Assembly (NCBI GenBank): GCA_013286765.1
Contig: JABDFB010000090.1
Span: forward strand, 1-8,832
Reading direction: 5' to 3'
DNA from: Deltaproteobacteria bacterium
GTDB lineage: Bacteria; Bdellovibrionota; UBA1018
DNA length: 8,832 nucleotides
The notes below the pieces were generated by a model. It did not search any database and had not been told where the DNA came from. It saw only the letters and a program-made list of their open reading frames with translations. The position numbers were made by a program, and so were the translations under genes. Of the stretch, positions 1 to 6,452 are shown piece by piece; position 1 is the first letter of the stretch; every line of letters starts with the position of its first letter.

Positions 1-152
1 AAAGCTTCAAGTGATTGTTCCATCTTGGAGCCTTGATTTTCATAGTCTTTTCTAGTTTCCAAATTTACGGCGTGCATAAAGGTGTTTGAGGCTTGCGTGT
101 TGCCCTCCATCATCAAGAATAGTCCAAGGAAAGATAGAAATAGTTTGAACAT
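1..152 (-). CDS. Partial secreted or periplasmic small protein (5' end only)
   Basis: An ATG at 152-150 opens a minus-strand frame that stays open for 50 codons to the window edge, so the 3' end is missing. The start is supported by a GGAGG ribosome site at 167-163, ten bases upstream. The N-terminus begins MFKLFLSFLGLFLMM and looks like a Sec signal peptide with a short basic n-region and a hydrophobic core. A likely signal-peptidase site lies near residues 20-22 (TQA-S). The visible mature part is polar and charged (ETRKDYENQGSKMEQ) and probably helical. I do not recognise a family. It lies downstream of the membrane-protein gene in the same orientation, with an 84-base gap, so it could be co-transcribed or have its own promoter. 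Confidence 0.72.
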   Translation of the reverse strand, partial: MFKLFLSFLGLFLMMEGNTQASNTFMHAVNLETRKDYENQGSKMEQSLEA

Positions 153-225
153 AGATTTAAAACCTCCGACTCGTGGAATGCCAAGATTTGCTGCGACTTC
201 GTTATAACTTTTTTTCTTATTTCGT

Positions 226-235
226 ACAGTACTGT
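226..235. promoter_or_regulatory. 10-bp perfect palindrome upstream of the partial secreted gene
   Basis: ACAGTACTGT is a perfect palindrome just past the stop codon of the membrane-protein gene and about 75 bases upstream of the start of the next minus-strand gene. A TATAAC hexamer (206-201 on the minus strand) lies closer to that gene and could be a -10 element, but no convincing -35 is found at 16-18 bases. The palindrome could be an operator. It has no loop or T-tract, so it is unlikely to be a terminator. Confidence 0.22.
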
Positions 236-236
236 T

Positions 237-749
237 TTAAGCAAAAAGCTTGGGAAGCCTGAGACTCAATCTAAAAAAAATGAGAACCCAGAGAATGAAA
301 TTTGAATAGACAAGCCCGAGTCCCAAATTCACGGCCAATTTCGAAATTTTGCGCGATTGTAGGAGAACCTTGCGACCTTCCCACAATTGAAAAAGCCGAT
401 AGGCGATATAAACTAGTGCGTTTGGGATAATTAGCGAAGGAAAGAAATGCCTAAAAAGTACCATTTCCGTGAAGATCTGACAGCCTAGCAACAAAAGAAA
501 TGGAATAAATACATTCCGAATTTCTAGAGCTCGTCCATAAAAAAGTACAAAAAGAATAGGAAACGCCAAAGCAATTATTTGAGCTAAGGTGAACCAAATT
601 TTTGTACTCGGATCGTGTGGCAGGCCCGCTTTTGGAAAAAACTCAATCATCCCTGTTTGCATCCCGCACACAAAGAAGGAAACCACTATTGTGGTTACCA
701 GTGCAAAAAGTGCGCAGTTTTTCACTCTCAGAGGATTAAAAAGATTCAT
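237..749 (-). CDS. Multi-pass integral membrane protein, unknown function
   Basis: The protein is about 170 residues and strongly hydrophobic. Counting from the ATG at 749, there are about five predicted membrane segments: residues 13-33, 53-73, 78-98, 102-119 and 137-159. Short basic loops such as the WEGRKVLLQSRK stretch separate the last two and probably face the cytoplasm. I chose the ATG at 749 because it precedes a short basic n-region and the first helix. A TTG at 788 in the same frame would add 13 polar residues; neither has a good ribosome site. I see no catalytic motif and recognise no family. It lies 64-103 bases downstream of the SnoaL-like gene on the same strand, so co-transcription is plausible. 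Confidence 0.7.
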   Translation of the reverse strand: MNLFNPLRVKNCALFALVTTIVVSFFVCGMQTGMIEFFPKAGLPHDPSTKIWFTLAQIIALAFPILFVLFYGRALEIRNVFIPFLLLLGCQIFTEMVLFRHFFPSLIIPNALVYIAYRLFQLWEGRKVLLQSRKISKLAVNLGLGLVYSNFILWVLIFFRLSLRLPKLFA

Positions 750-826
750 ATAGAATCGCTTGATATCATGCGTAAGATCGGAGGTCAAAATCCGGAAACG
801 CCTTAGCCCGCCACACGAAAGTGATC

Positions 827-838
827 CGTTAATTAACG
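827..838. promoter_or_regulatory. 12-bp perfect palindrome upstream of the membrane-protein gene
   Basis: CGTTAATTAACG is a perfect 12-base palindrome in the short gap between the SnoaL-like gene and the membrane-protein gene. It lies about 80 bases upstream of the chosen ATG. Its size and symmetry suit a dimeric regulator site. It lacks a loop and a T-tract, so a terminator is unlikely. The role is inferred. Confidence 0.25.
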
Positions 839-852
839 AAACTCATTGTCGC

Positions 853-1302
853 CTATCCTATAACTTTGCTTGGAAAAGAAGCCCCTACTTCTTGATCAAT
901 TGCCGGAAACGAAGCATGCATTTGACTGATCTTCCATTCGTTTTCCTCACGAATGATTGAGATAGAACCTCTGAGATTAGGAATTTCAAGTGTTTGGCCG
1001 GAGGCTATTACTTTGGCGCTGAAATTTCCTGCAGCCCAACTGACGGGATCTTCGCAATAAACAAGATCTTTTGGTGGGAATAATTGGGCGTTTTCAGATT
1101 GCTCCCAGTCTCTAAGCACTTGTTCCTTAATCTCCTGCAATGAACGGCGATCCTCATCAATACCTGTCCCGTACAAATGAACCGGATGGTTTTTGCAAAA
1201 TAGCGCTAACAATCCTTCAAGGTCTCGTTCACTATAAGTACGGCAAAATTCCTTTATAAGATGGACTGCAGGATGTTCCTTAATTTCTTTCCGATAAATC
1301 AT
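853..1302 (-). CDS. SnoaL-like / NTF2-fold family protein
   Basis: This 149-residue protein has the pattern of the SnoaL-like (NTF2-fold) family. It has an N-terminal helix pair with the FCRTYSERDLEGLLALF stretch (residues 19-35), a central region with conserved tryptophans (W66, W89), and a final strand pair ending NEWKISQMHASFP (121-133). The last stretch matches the usual W-x-I-x-x-x-H-x-S-x-P ending. NTF2 folds form cone-shaped pockets that act as small enzymes, ligand binders or sensor domains; I cannot choose between these. It has no signal peptide, so it is probably cytoplasmic. The ATG at 1302 has a strong AAAAAGGAG seven bases upstream. It follows the LuxR-type regulator by 61 bases in the same orientation, suggesting the regulator controls it or shares its transcript. 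Confidence 0.82.
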   Translation of the reverse strand: MIYRKEIKEHPAVHLIKEFCRTYSERDLEGLLALFCKNHPVHLYGTGIDEDRRSLQEIKEQVLRDWEQSENAQLFPPKDLVYCEDPVSWAAGNFSAKVIASGQTLEIPNLRGSISIIREENEWKISQMHASFPAIDQEVGASFPSKVIG

Positions 1303-1306
1303 TGTT

Positions 1307-1326
1307 GTACTCCTTTTTCGGAGGAC
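1307..1326 (-). promoter_or_regulatory. Strong ribosome site inside a small hairpin, SnoaL-like gene
   Basis: The AAAAAGGAG Shine-Dalgarno at 1318-1310 sets the start of the SnoaL-like gene. It can pair with CTCC at 1323-1320, giving a four-base stem with a six-base loop. Two more pairs (1307-1326 and 1308-1325) extend the stem beyond one mismatch. The stem is weak but would mask the ribosome site, so modest translational control is possible. The ribosome site is certain; the hairpin effect is inferred. Confidence 0.5.
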
Positions 1327-1363
1327 TTTATCTAAGGCGTTTTGGAATAGCTGTCGGTGTTAA

Positions 1364-2131
1364 TTACGGACAAAGAGAAATAGCGCGAAAGAGCTGTTCC
1401 TTGGTGGAATAGCCCGTTCTAAGCTTTACTCTTTCGAGATAAGTCTCAATTGATCTGGAGGAAATCGACAGGTTTTGAGAAATCTCCTTATAGGATCGAT
1501 TTTGAGCAAGATATTGTAAGCAAAAGAGTTCCCGTGCAGTCACGTAGGTTGGACCGTTTCTTCCACTTATATCAAATCGAATCCGCCGATCAGGTAGACA
1601 GATTTTTGAACGATTGGGATCCTGTAATTCTACTGGAGCTAGTAGTCTTTCCTTCTCGTGTAGATTCAATAGATCGGATCTACTCTGAATGAAAGTCTCA
1701 GCAAATGTCTCAAGCCCCTTTAAATGATTAACATAATAAGCCAGCGCATTTGTCCGTGGCTTAGGCATCGCAAATGCGATCATATCGTAATATTCTCTAT
1801 GGCGTTTGACGATGGTCATCCCATGATGGATATTGGCCCTTTCTCTAACTAGCCTAACCGGTCGATCAGCTAGTTCTTCATCCCAAAAGAATACATAAGA
1901 AGGAAATTTCTCGTGCTCCTCCTTAAAAGAAGACTGTGTGCCAAACTCATATTCAAGAGCTACCTTCAGTAAGTCGTTTTTATTGTGAAAACAGATGATT
2001 GAACCATCTGGATAGCATCGAAGATACTGAAAGTAATTGAATCCATGAAATTTTAAGAACTCACGCGAGTACTCCTCTACATGAGGATAGAGAGCCAGAA
2101 TCGGGTGATTGTTAGAAATTTCAAATCTCAT
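1364..2131 (-). CDS. LuxR-type transcriptional regulator
   Basis: The 255-residue protein ends in a LuxR/FixJ-type helix-turn-helix at about residues 196-250. It starts VTARELFCLQYLAQ and continues with YKEISQNLSISSRSIETYL, matching the usual T-x-R-E-x-x-C-L-x-x-L and K-E-I-x-x-x-L-x-I-S-x-R-S-x-E-x-Y signature. The N-terminal 180 residues are not a phosphoacceptor receiver: the aspartate-lysine pattern is absent. They resemble the PAS-like sensor region of LuxR regulators found in Legionella and other amoeba-associated proteobacteria, including the phrase FNYFQYLRCYPDGS (31-44). The ligand is unknown. The ATG at 2131 has only a weak GAGTGA ribosome site. No LuxI-type synthase is in the window. 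It leads a minus-strand run of SnoaL-like and membrane-protein genes and may regulate them. Confidence 0.88.
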   Translation of the reverse strand: MRFEISNNHPILALYPHVEEYSREFLKFHGFNYFQYLRCYPDGSIICFHNKNDLLKVALEYEFGTQSSFKEEHEKFPSYVFFWDEELADRPVRLVRERANIHHGMTIVKRHREYYDMIAFAMPKPRTNALAYYVNHLKGLETFAETFIQSRSDLLNLHEKERLLAPVELQDPNRSKICLPDRRIRFDISGRNGPTYVTARELFCLQYLAQNRSYKEISQNLSISSRSIETYLERVKLRTGYSTKEQLFRAISLCP

Positions 2132-2471
2132 AATTCACTCAATTTACGAAAATGTGACTCACAATTAACATAGTCTGTAGGAAAGCCCAACCTGGAATTG
2201 TGACTGTAGGCTCTATCAAAACTAGCTAAAAAGAGCTTTTAAAGTGCTTTTTTGTATCCTCGATTCTTTGTAAAAAAATCCTTATTTTGAAAAACTACTC
2301 TATTGAGTAACCCTGCGAACTAATTTCATTCGCGATAAATATTATTATCGAGAATGAAACCACGGCAACAAGTCTGATTTAAGTCTAATTAGGCCATTTT
2401 AGGCTTTATAGGGAGGCAAAGTACCAGATTTTTTTAGTCGGTCATTTTTGAAATATGTGGGATCCAGCTTT
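2132..2471. other. 340-bp intergenic region between FHA gene and LuxR-type gene
   Basis: No credible coding frame is seen here. It is AT-rich, lies downstream of the FHA gene and upstream of the LuxR-type gene, and so should hold the regulator's promoter. It contains the imperfect inverted repeat at 2324-2359, a second perfect eight-base inverted pair TCACAATT (2159-2166) / AATTGTGA (2196-2203), and a small hairpin TACTC-TATT-GAGTA (2296-2309). The phrase CTGTAGG occurs twice, at 2174-2180 and 2204-2210. I see no hairpin followed by a T-tract on the minus strand, so the terminator of the FHA gene is not evident. Confidence 0.6.
2324..2359. promoter_or_regulatory. Imperfect inverted repeat over a possible LuxR-gene promoter
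   Basis: The arms TTTCATTC (2324-2331) and GAATGAAA (2352-2359) pair perfectly. After one G/A mismatch six more pairs follow (CGATAA with TTATCG), leaving a six-base loop at 2339-2344. Reading the minus strand, a TTGCCG at 2368-2363 is followed after 16 bases by AATAAT (2346-2341), or after 18 by TAATAT (2344-2339). This is a passable sigma70-type promoter that the repeat would cover. That arrangement suits a repressor or autoregulatory operator about 190 bases upstream of the LuxR-type gene. A terminator for the FHA gene is the alternative, but the T-tract is missing. Confidence 0.4.
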
Positions 2472-3746
2472 TCAAGGATTGGGTTGTGTCGCCTGGGTGC
2501 CCGTATTCAGTTGATTGTTCTTCATTTGATCTAATCTCTTTTGATTTTCCAATGCGTATCTCTCAATTTCACGAGAATCTTTGTAGTCATTTACAAGTGT
2601 GAAAATTTTCCTTATTTCTAAAATGGCTTTATCGTACTGACGAGTTCTAAATAATTCAAATGCAATTGAATGCTGATTTTCAATAAAAGCAGTCTGCTCA
2701 GGTGATAGTTTAGAGATTTGAGAGGTTTGATTTATGACTCCATTTTGGTCAGCTCCCATTTGATTGCTAGGTTGAACCGTGCCCTCCTGGGTTGTGTGGT
2801 TTATGGACAATTGAGAAAGGCCAGGAACCGTTGGAGTTTGAGATGCCTGATTCAAATAGGGAGTTAAATTTTGCGTAATTGCATTTTGGGTTTCTTTAGG
2901 AAGGGTTTGAAAAGCCATCAACTGCATTTTGTTAGCCACTAGATTCTTTCCGTTCATCCACTTTGAGCAAGCTTCTAGTACTTTTGTTGGATCTGAGGCC
3001 ATGCAGCTACAAGCAAGTTTATTTGCCGTAGCTTCGGTCACTATGCGTACTCCAGGAGTAACAATAGTGATGCCAAATACTAGGGAGGCACCACCCATCC
3101 CCAACAGGATGGTTTGCCAAGACCATGTCTTAAACTTTCGTCCTAACAAGTGATTCAGAAAACTGAAAAACGTGCCCACAAGCACGCATTTTAGAGCTAC
3201 ATCATGCATGAAAGTGCTAGTTCCGTATGGAGTGACACCCCATTTGCATTGAGATTCATTAATATTCTTGAACAGTGAAATTGCGATGCCAATTCCGATC
3301 GTAGAGATAATGCGGGTAGAATATCTTATTTCTTTTAAATCAAAAAAAGACTTGAATGCATCTCCGAAAGATTCTGAAGGCTGAGAGTGTGTGGAGGGAG
3401 TCGCGTATAAAATGGAGTTTTGCCCTTTTTTTTGAAGGATGAGTTGTTGATTCCCTATTTCCAGCTTATCGCCGACAGAGAGAGAGATCCGCACGTTTGA
3501 GGAAATGTTTTTGCCATTCACTTTAGTTTTGTTGGAGGAACCAACATCCTCAACAAAAATATGGGTGCCCTGGACGTATATTTTGCAATGAGTCTTGCTT
3601 ACGAGAGGGTCGTTAGAAAAAAGTTCATTTCCTTCTGTTCGTCCAAAGGTCAGACCATCATAGATATTTATCAGTCTATTCTGGTTGACATGTTGTAAGA
3701 CATAGTCGCTGGTATTCTTAGACAAAATTTTGGTGGAGTCGCCCAT
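2472..3746 (-). CDS. FHA-domain transmembrane protein with TPR-like C-terminus
   Basis: Residues 25-106 form a forkhead-associated domain, a phosphothreonine-peptide reader. The canonical positions are visible: G35-R36, S50 and H53 in LVSKTHCKI, and S70-S71-N72 in the VEDVGSSN motif, with a lysine where glycine usually follows N72. The domain ends in GDKLEIG. Three hydrophobic helices follow at about 144-160, 183-203 and 212-230. The basic GRKFK loop between the last two should be cytoplasmic, which puts the FHA domain inside the cell and residues 231-424 in the periplasm. That part has cysteines 246, 248 and 260, a Gln/Thr/Asn-rich linker (about 285-345) and a TPR-like helical pair at 355-405 (FELFRTRQYDKAILEIRKIF). 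The ATG at 3746 lacks a clear ribosome site. No Ser/Thr kinase is in the window. Confidence 0.85.
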   Translation of the reverse strand: MGDSTKILSKNTSDYVLQHVNQNRLINIYDGLTFGRTEGNELFSNDPLVSKTHCKIYVQGTHIFVEDVGSSNKTKVNGKNISSNVRISLSVGDKLEIGNQQLILQKKGQNSILYATPSTHSQPSESFGDAFKSFFDLKEIRYSTRIISTIGIGIAISLFKNINESQCKWGVTPYGTSTFMHDVALKCVLVGTFFSFLNHLLGRKFKTWSWQTILLGMGGASLVFGITIVTPGVRIVTEATANKLACSCMASDPTKVLEACSKWMNGKNLVANKMQLMAFQTLPKETQNAITQNLTPYLNQASQTPTVPGLSQLSINHTTQEGTVQPSNQMGADQNGVINQTSQISKLSPEQTAFIENQHSIAFELFRTRQYDKAILEIRKIFTLVNDYKDSREIERYALENQKRLDQMKNNQLNTGTQATQPNP

Positions 3747-3788
3747 ATGATTGTTTTTCGGTGATCTGTGAGAATATATTTATAAATT

Positions 3789-3826
3789 TCAATACACGTG
3801 TTGCCTTTAGTGACAAATAAGTGACA
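3789..3826 (-). promoter_or_regulatory. Possible promoter of the FHA gene with 11-bp-phased direct repeat
   Basis: On the minus strand TTGTCA (3816-3811), a 16-base spacer and TATTGA (3794-3789) form a moderate sigma70-type promoter. It would start transcription about 35 bases before the FHA ATG. AGTGACA occurs twice on the plus strand, at 3809-3815 and 3820-3826. The period is exactly 11 bases, so both copies face the same side of the helix. One copy overlaps the -35 box. This looks like a tandem regulator site. The repeat is observed; the function is inferred. Confidence 0.38.
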
Positions 3827-4021
3827 GATTCCCGCTCGCTTCATCGCCTGACATGCTCTCATCCTGTTGATAGAAGGCGCCCAGATTTATGGCGTCTCTA
3901 TTTCTACTGGAAGATGGGAGCGCAGTTGCAGCGGGCCCTCCCTATGCATGGGTCTGAATTATAATGGGCAGTTAGGTTTGGCGGATAAAGACTTTGTTAC
4001 ACAGCCAGAACTTATCCCGTA
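3827..4021. other. Intergenic stretch between dehydrogenase gene and FHA promoter
   Basis: I find no supported gene here. The stretch lies between the end of the dehydrogenase gene and the FHA promoter region. A GGATAA / TTATCC pair (about 4016-4011 and 3988-3983 on the minus strand) could form a long-loop hairpin after the dehydrogenase stop, but it has no T-tract and is a poor terminator. It is more GC-rich than the surrounding intergenic DNA around 3900-3950. Confidence 0.4.
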
Positions 4022-5044
4022 CTAGTTGTGTGCCGCTGGCCCTTTTCCCCTTATAGAAACCTCATTTGTAAGGTGTCGTCCCTCATCGAATTCCCTAATA
4101 TTCTTTAAGGTAGTGGTAGCAATTCCAGTGAGAGCCTCTCTGGTCAAAAATGCCTGGTGCGACGTGATTAGAACGTTTGGAAATGTCATAAGGCGAGCTA
4201 GTACATCGTCTTGAAGGACTTGGTCCGAAAGATCTTGGAAAAAGACTCCCTCTTCTTCTTCATAAACGTCAAGTCCCGCTGAACCAATCGTTTTTCCTTT
4301 CAACGCCACGATAAGTGCCCGGGCGTCTACCAATGCCCCTCGACCCGTATTAATAACCATCACTCCGCGTTTCATTTGAGCAATCGCTTTTTCATCTATT
4401 AAATGCTTCGTATCTGGGGTCAAAGGTACATGAAGGGAAATAATATCAGATTGATGATAGATATCTTCAAGACTTGTGTATTTAACATTATATTTCTCAG
4501 TGAGTTCTATTTTTGGGCGAATATCAAAGGCCAGGATTTGACATCCGAAACCACTCATAATCCTAGCCATCACCGATCCGATTTTACCCGTTCCAATGAT
4601 TCCTACCGTCTTTCCATGAAGGTCAAAGCCAACCAAGCTATCCAGAGAAAAATTTCCTTCTCGAACTCTGTTATAGGCATGATGGATTTTTCGATTGAGA
4701 CTTAGAATCAAAGCTGTTGCATGCTCAGCAACGGCATAAGGAGAATACTCGGGTACGCGCACTACTTTCATTCCCAATTGCGCAGCTGCCTCAAGGTCCA
4801 CGTGGTTAAACCCAGCTGAGCGAAGAGCGATTAATCGAATCGAATAGGAATTTAGAATGGATAGAGTTTTACTATTGAGGCGATCATTGGCAAATGAACA
4901 CACAACGTCAAAGCCAGCTGCTAATTTTGCTGTTTGTTCCGTAAGACGCGGTTCGAAAAACGTTAATGCTTCCTGGAAGTTAATATTAGCCTTTTCGAAA
5001 AACTCCTTTTCAAATCGGTGTGTATCAAAAATTGCAACTTTCAC
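4022..5044 (-). CDS. ldhA: D-lactate dehydrogenase-type 2-hydroxyacid dehydrogenase
   Basis: The 340-residue protein belongs to the D-isomer-specific 2-hydroxyacid dehydrogenases and most resembles fermentative D-lactate dehydrogenase, which reduces pyruvate to D-lactate with NADH. The Rossmann motif is GTGKIG at 151-156, with D174 ending the second strand as expected for NAD preference. The catalytic set is R235 (in NTGRG), E264 (in LDVYEEEEG) and H296 (in TSHQAFLT), at the spacing seen in the LdhA group. The substrate loop LRSAGFNHVDL (74-84) also fits. The length is typical (about 330). A GTG at 5044 is the start, with GAAAGGA at 5060-5054 nine bases upstream. It is cytoplasmic and probably recycles NADH during fermentation. 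It is divergent from the sensor kinase gene. Another 2-hydroxyacid substrate cannot be excluded. Confidence 0.93.
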   Translation of the reverse strand: MKVAIFDTHRFEKEFFEKANINFQEALTFFEPRLTEQTAKLAAGFDVVCSFANDRLNSKTLSILNSYSIRLIALRSAGFNHVDLEAAAQLGMKVVRVPEYSPYAVAEHATALILSLNRKIHHAYNRVREGNFSLDSLVGFDLHGKTVGIIGTGKIGSVMARIMSGFGCQILAFDIRPKIELTEKYNVKYTSLEDIYHQSDIISLHVPLTPDTKHLIDEKAIAQMKRGVMVINTGRGALVDARALIVALKGKTIGSAGLDVYEEEEGVFFQDLSDQVLQDDVLARLMTFPNVLITSHQAFLTREALTGIATTTLKNIREFDEGRHLTNEVSIRGKGPAAHN

Positions 5045-5053
5045 AATTTGGTA

Positions 5054-5060
5054 TCCTTTC
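5054..5060 (-). promoter_or_regulatory. Ribosome site fixing the GTG start of the dehydrogenase
   Basis: GAAAGGA on the minus strand lies nine bases before GTG at 5044-5042. The family's usual N-terminus (MKVAIFDT) begins exactly there, so the GTG is well supported. Confidence 0.7.
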
Positions 5061-5183
5061 TATCAGCTCAAGCAAGTGCAACACCAAGTTAGAAAAATAG
5101 AAGCCAGCCAGCGTGGCAAACATCTATCTCGGTATGCTAAATGAAGCTTTCATAACTCATTTGCCTTCGCTCCGAACAACTAC

Positions 5184-5192
5184 AAAGGAGGG
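5184..5192 (+). promoter_or_regulatory. Strong ribosome site fixing the GTG start of the sensor kinase
   Basis: AAAGGAGGG lies seven bases before GTG at 5200. An in-frame upstream GTG at 5113 has no comparable site. The 29 extra residues from that upstream start have no domain character. The GTG at 5200 is therefore preferred. Confidence 0.75.
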
Positions 5193-5199
5193 CTGCTTT

Positions 5200-6327
5200 G
5201 TGTCGCAATCGTCTTATATTTCAGAAGTCCAAAAGTGGCAAGAAGTCGCTACCGAAGCATATTGTGCCCTGCTAGATAGTCTACCTGATTCCGTGGTCAT
5301 CATTGCGGCCAACGGCAGTATTGTTTTTATAAATAAGCAGGTTGAAAGCTGGTTCGGCTATAAGAATAGTGAACTCATTGGACAGCCTTTAGAGATTCTT
5401 ATACCTGAACGATACCGACAAGCCCATAGGCATCACAGGGTAGAATATATTGAAAGAGTAGCAGTCCCGAGACCGATGGGTGTGGGTCTCGACCTTTATG
5501 GAATCCGAAAAAATGGCACTGAATTTCCCGTTGATATTTCGATCGCGCCAATGCATACGATGGGTAATAAGTTCATTGCTGCTGTAATTCGAGACATCAC
5601 AGAAAAAGTGAAGCTCGAAAAGCAGCGACATAAAGCGATAAAAGACCGTGAAACCCTTCAGGCAATGGTTACACACGATTTAAAAAATCTCCTAACTAGC
5701 ATTATGCTTTCATCAGAACTTGCTAAAAACCAACTTTCTAAAATGGAGGATGTTAGCGAAGCAAAAGCCTCCATTGAAAGAATTCTTCACTCTGGAAAGC
5801 ATATGAACGAGCTCATAGAAAAAGCACTAATGTTAAAGAAAGAGGAATCAAAAACACTTCCTACCGAAAGACAGACTTGTTTCATTCGCAATTTAGTCCA
5901 TCAAGCATTTCAGATTATGGAGCCCCTTGCTAGACGCAAATCCCTAGAGATGACAAAGACGATCCCGACGGAAAGTATGCCTATTCTCTGCGATCGAAAG
6001 AGTATTCTACAAGTCCTTATTAACCTGCTAAGTAATGCTATTAAGTATAGTGAGCCTGGAGGGCGCATCCACGTTGAGCTTGCATTTAAAGGAGATTTAG
6101 CACAGGTTTCTGTGGCCGATACAGGCTACGGTATCAGTATCGAAGCGCTACCGCATGTCTTTGATCCTTATTGGCAAGAGAAGCGAATCAATAATGAGGG
6201 TGTTGGCTTAGGACTTGCCATCGTAAAACTAATCATTGAAACACACAGAGGAAAAGTTTGGGTAGAAAGTAAGAAGGGAAAAGGAAGTACGTTTTATTTC
6301 GTATTACCGATTCATAGATTAACGTGA
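5200..6327 (+). CDS. Soluble PAS-domain sensor histidine kinase
   Basis: Starting at GTG 5200 the protein has 375 residues. A PAS domain spans about residues 22-135 (LLDSLPDSVVIIAANG through FIAAVIRDITEK). A short coiled linker then leads into the HisKA dimerisation domain with the phosphoacceptor H159 in VTHDLKN. The HATPase domain follows: N-box asparagines 275 and 279 in LINLLSNAIKYS, G1 box DTGYG at 307-311, and G2 box GVGLGLAI at 334-341, ending near GSTFYFVLP. All key residues are present, so it should be active. There is no membrane helix, so it should sense a cytoplasmic signal such as redox state, oxygen or a small ligand; no haem- or flavin-binding signature is evident. No receiver domain or adjacent response regulator exists in the window, making it an orphan. 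It diverges from the dehydrogenase gene across about 155 bases. Confidence 0.92.
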   Translation: MSQSSYISEVQKWQEVATEAYCALLDSLPDSVVIIAANGSIVFINKQVESWFGYKNSELIGQPLEILIPERYRQAHRHHRVEYIERVAVPRPMGVGLDLYGIRKNGTEFPVDISIAPMHTMGNKFIAAVIRDITEKVKLEKQRHKAIKDRETLQAMVTHDLKNLLTSIMLSSELAKNQLSKMEDVSEAKASIERILHSGKHMNELIEKALMLKKEESKTLPTERQTCFIRNLVHQAFQIMEPLARRKSLEMTKTIPTESMPILCDRKSILQVLINLLSNAIKYSEPGGRIHVELAFKGDLAQVSVADTGYGISIEALPHVFDPYWQEKRINNEGVGLGLAIVKLIIETHRGKVWVESKKGKGSTFYFVLPIHRLT

Positions 6328-6452
6328 GAGAAGCTATCAACTATTTGTGCGGGATCGACGATCTTTACTGCCGCTTCTTCTGTAGTTAGAGCTGCGCTGG
6401 TGCAACCTGAAATCAGTATCGTAAATAGACTAACCGCAATTCGAGACGTCAT
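6312..6452 (-). CDS. Small lipoprotein, 46 residues
   Basis: An ATG at 6452 starts a 46-codon frame ending at TGA 6314-6312. A GGGAGGG ribosome site lies seven bases upstream. The N-terminus MTSRIAVSLFTILISGC is a textbook lipoprotein signal with lipobox I-S-G-C and acylated cysteine at residue 17. The mature part is only 30 residues (CTSAALTTEEAAVKIVDPAQ and a short tail). It vaguely resembles the start of short DUF4156/RcsF-like lipoproteins, so it could be a truncated relic of one; this is an inference. Its ATG overlaps the TAA of the upstream frame (TAATG), typical of translational coupling. Its last 16 bases overlap the convergent sensor kinase gene. Confidence 0.6.
   Translation of the reverse strand: MTSRIAVSLFTILISGCTSAALTTEEAAVKIVDPAQIVDSFSHVNL

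Noticed and set aside
1450..1692. An 80-codon plus-strand frame inside the LuxR-type gene
   Set aside because: It is antisense to the helix-turn-helix coding region and is best explained as a shadow frame.
2324..2359. Calling the inverted repeat an intrinsic terminator
   Set aside because: The stem is AT-rich, has a mismatch and no T-tract follows on either strand.
3671..3862. A 63-residue minus-strand frame overlapping the start of the FHA gene
   Set aside because: It overlaps the FHA gene in another frame, has no good ribosome site and no recognisable composition.
4403..4705. A 100-codon plus-strand frame inside the dehydrogenase gene
   Set aside because: It is antisense to a clear enzyme whose motifs are all intact; it has no ribosome site or family features.
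5113..5199. A longer kinase starting at the upstream GTG
   Set aside because: No ribosome site precedes it, the added 29 residues show no domain, and a very strong AAAGGAGGG sits correctly before GTG 5200.
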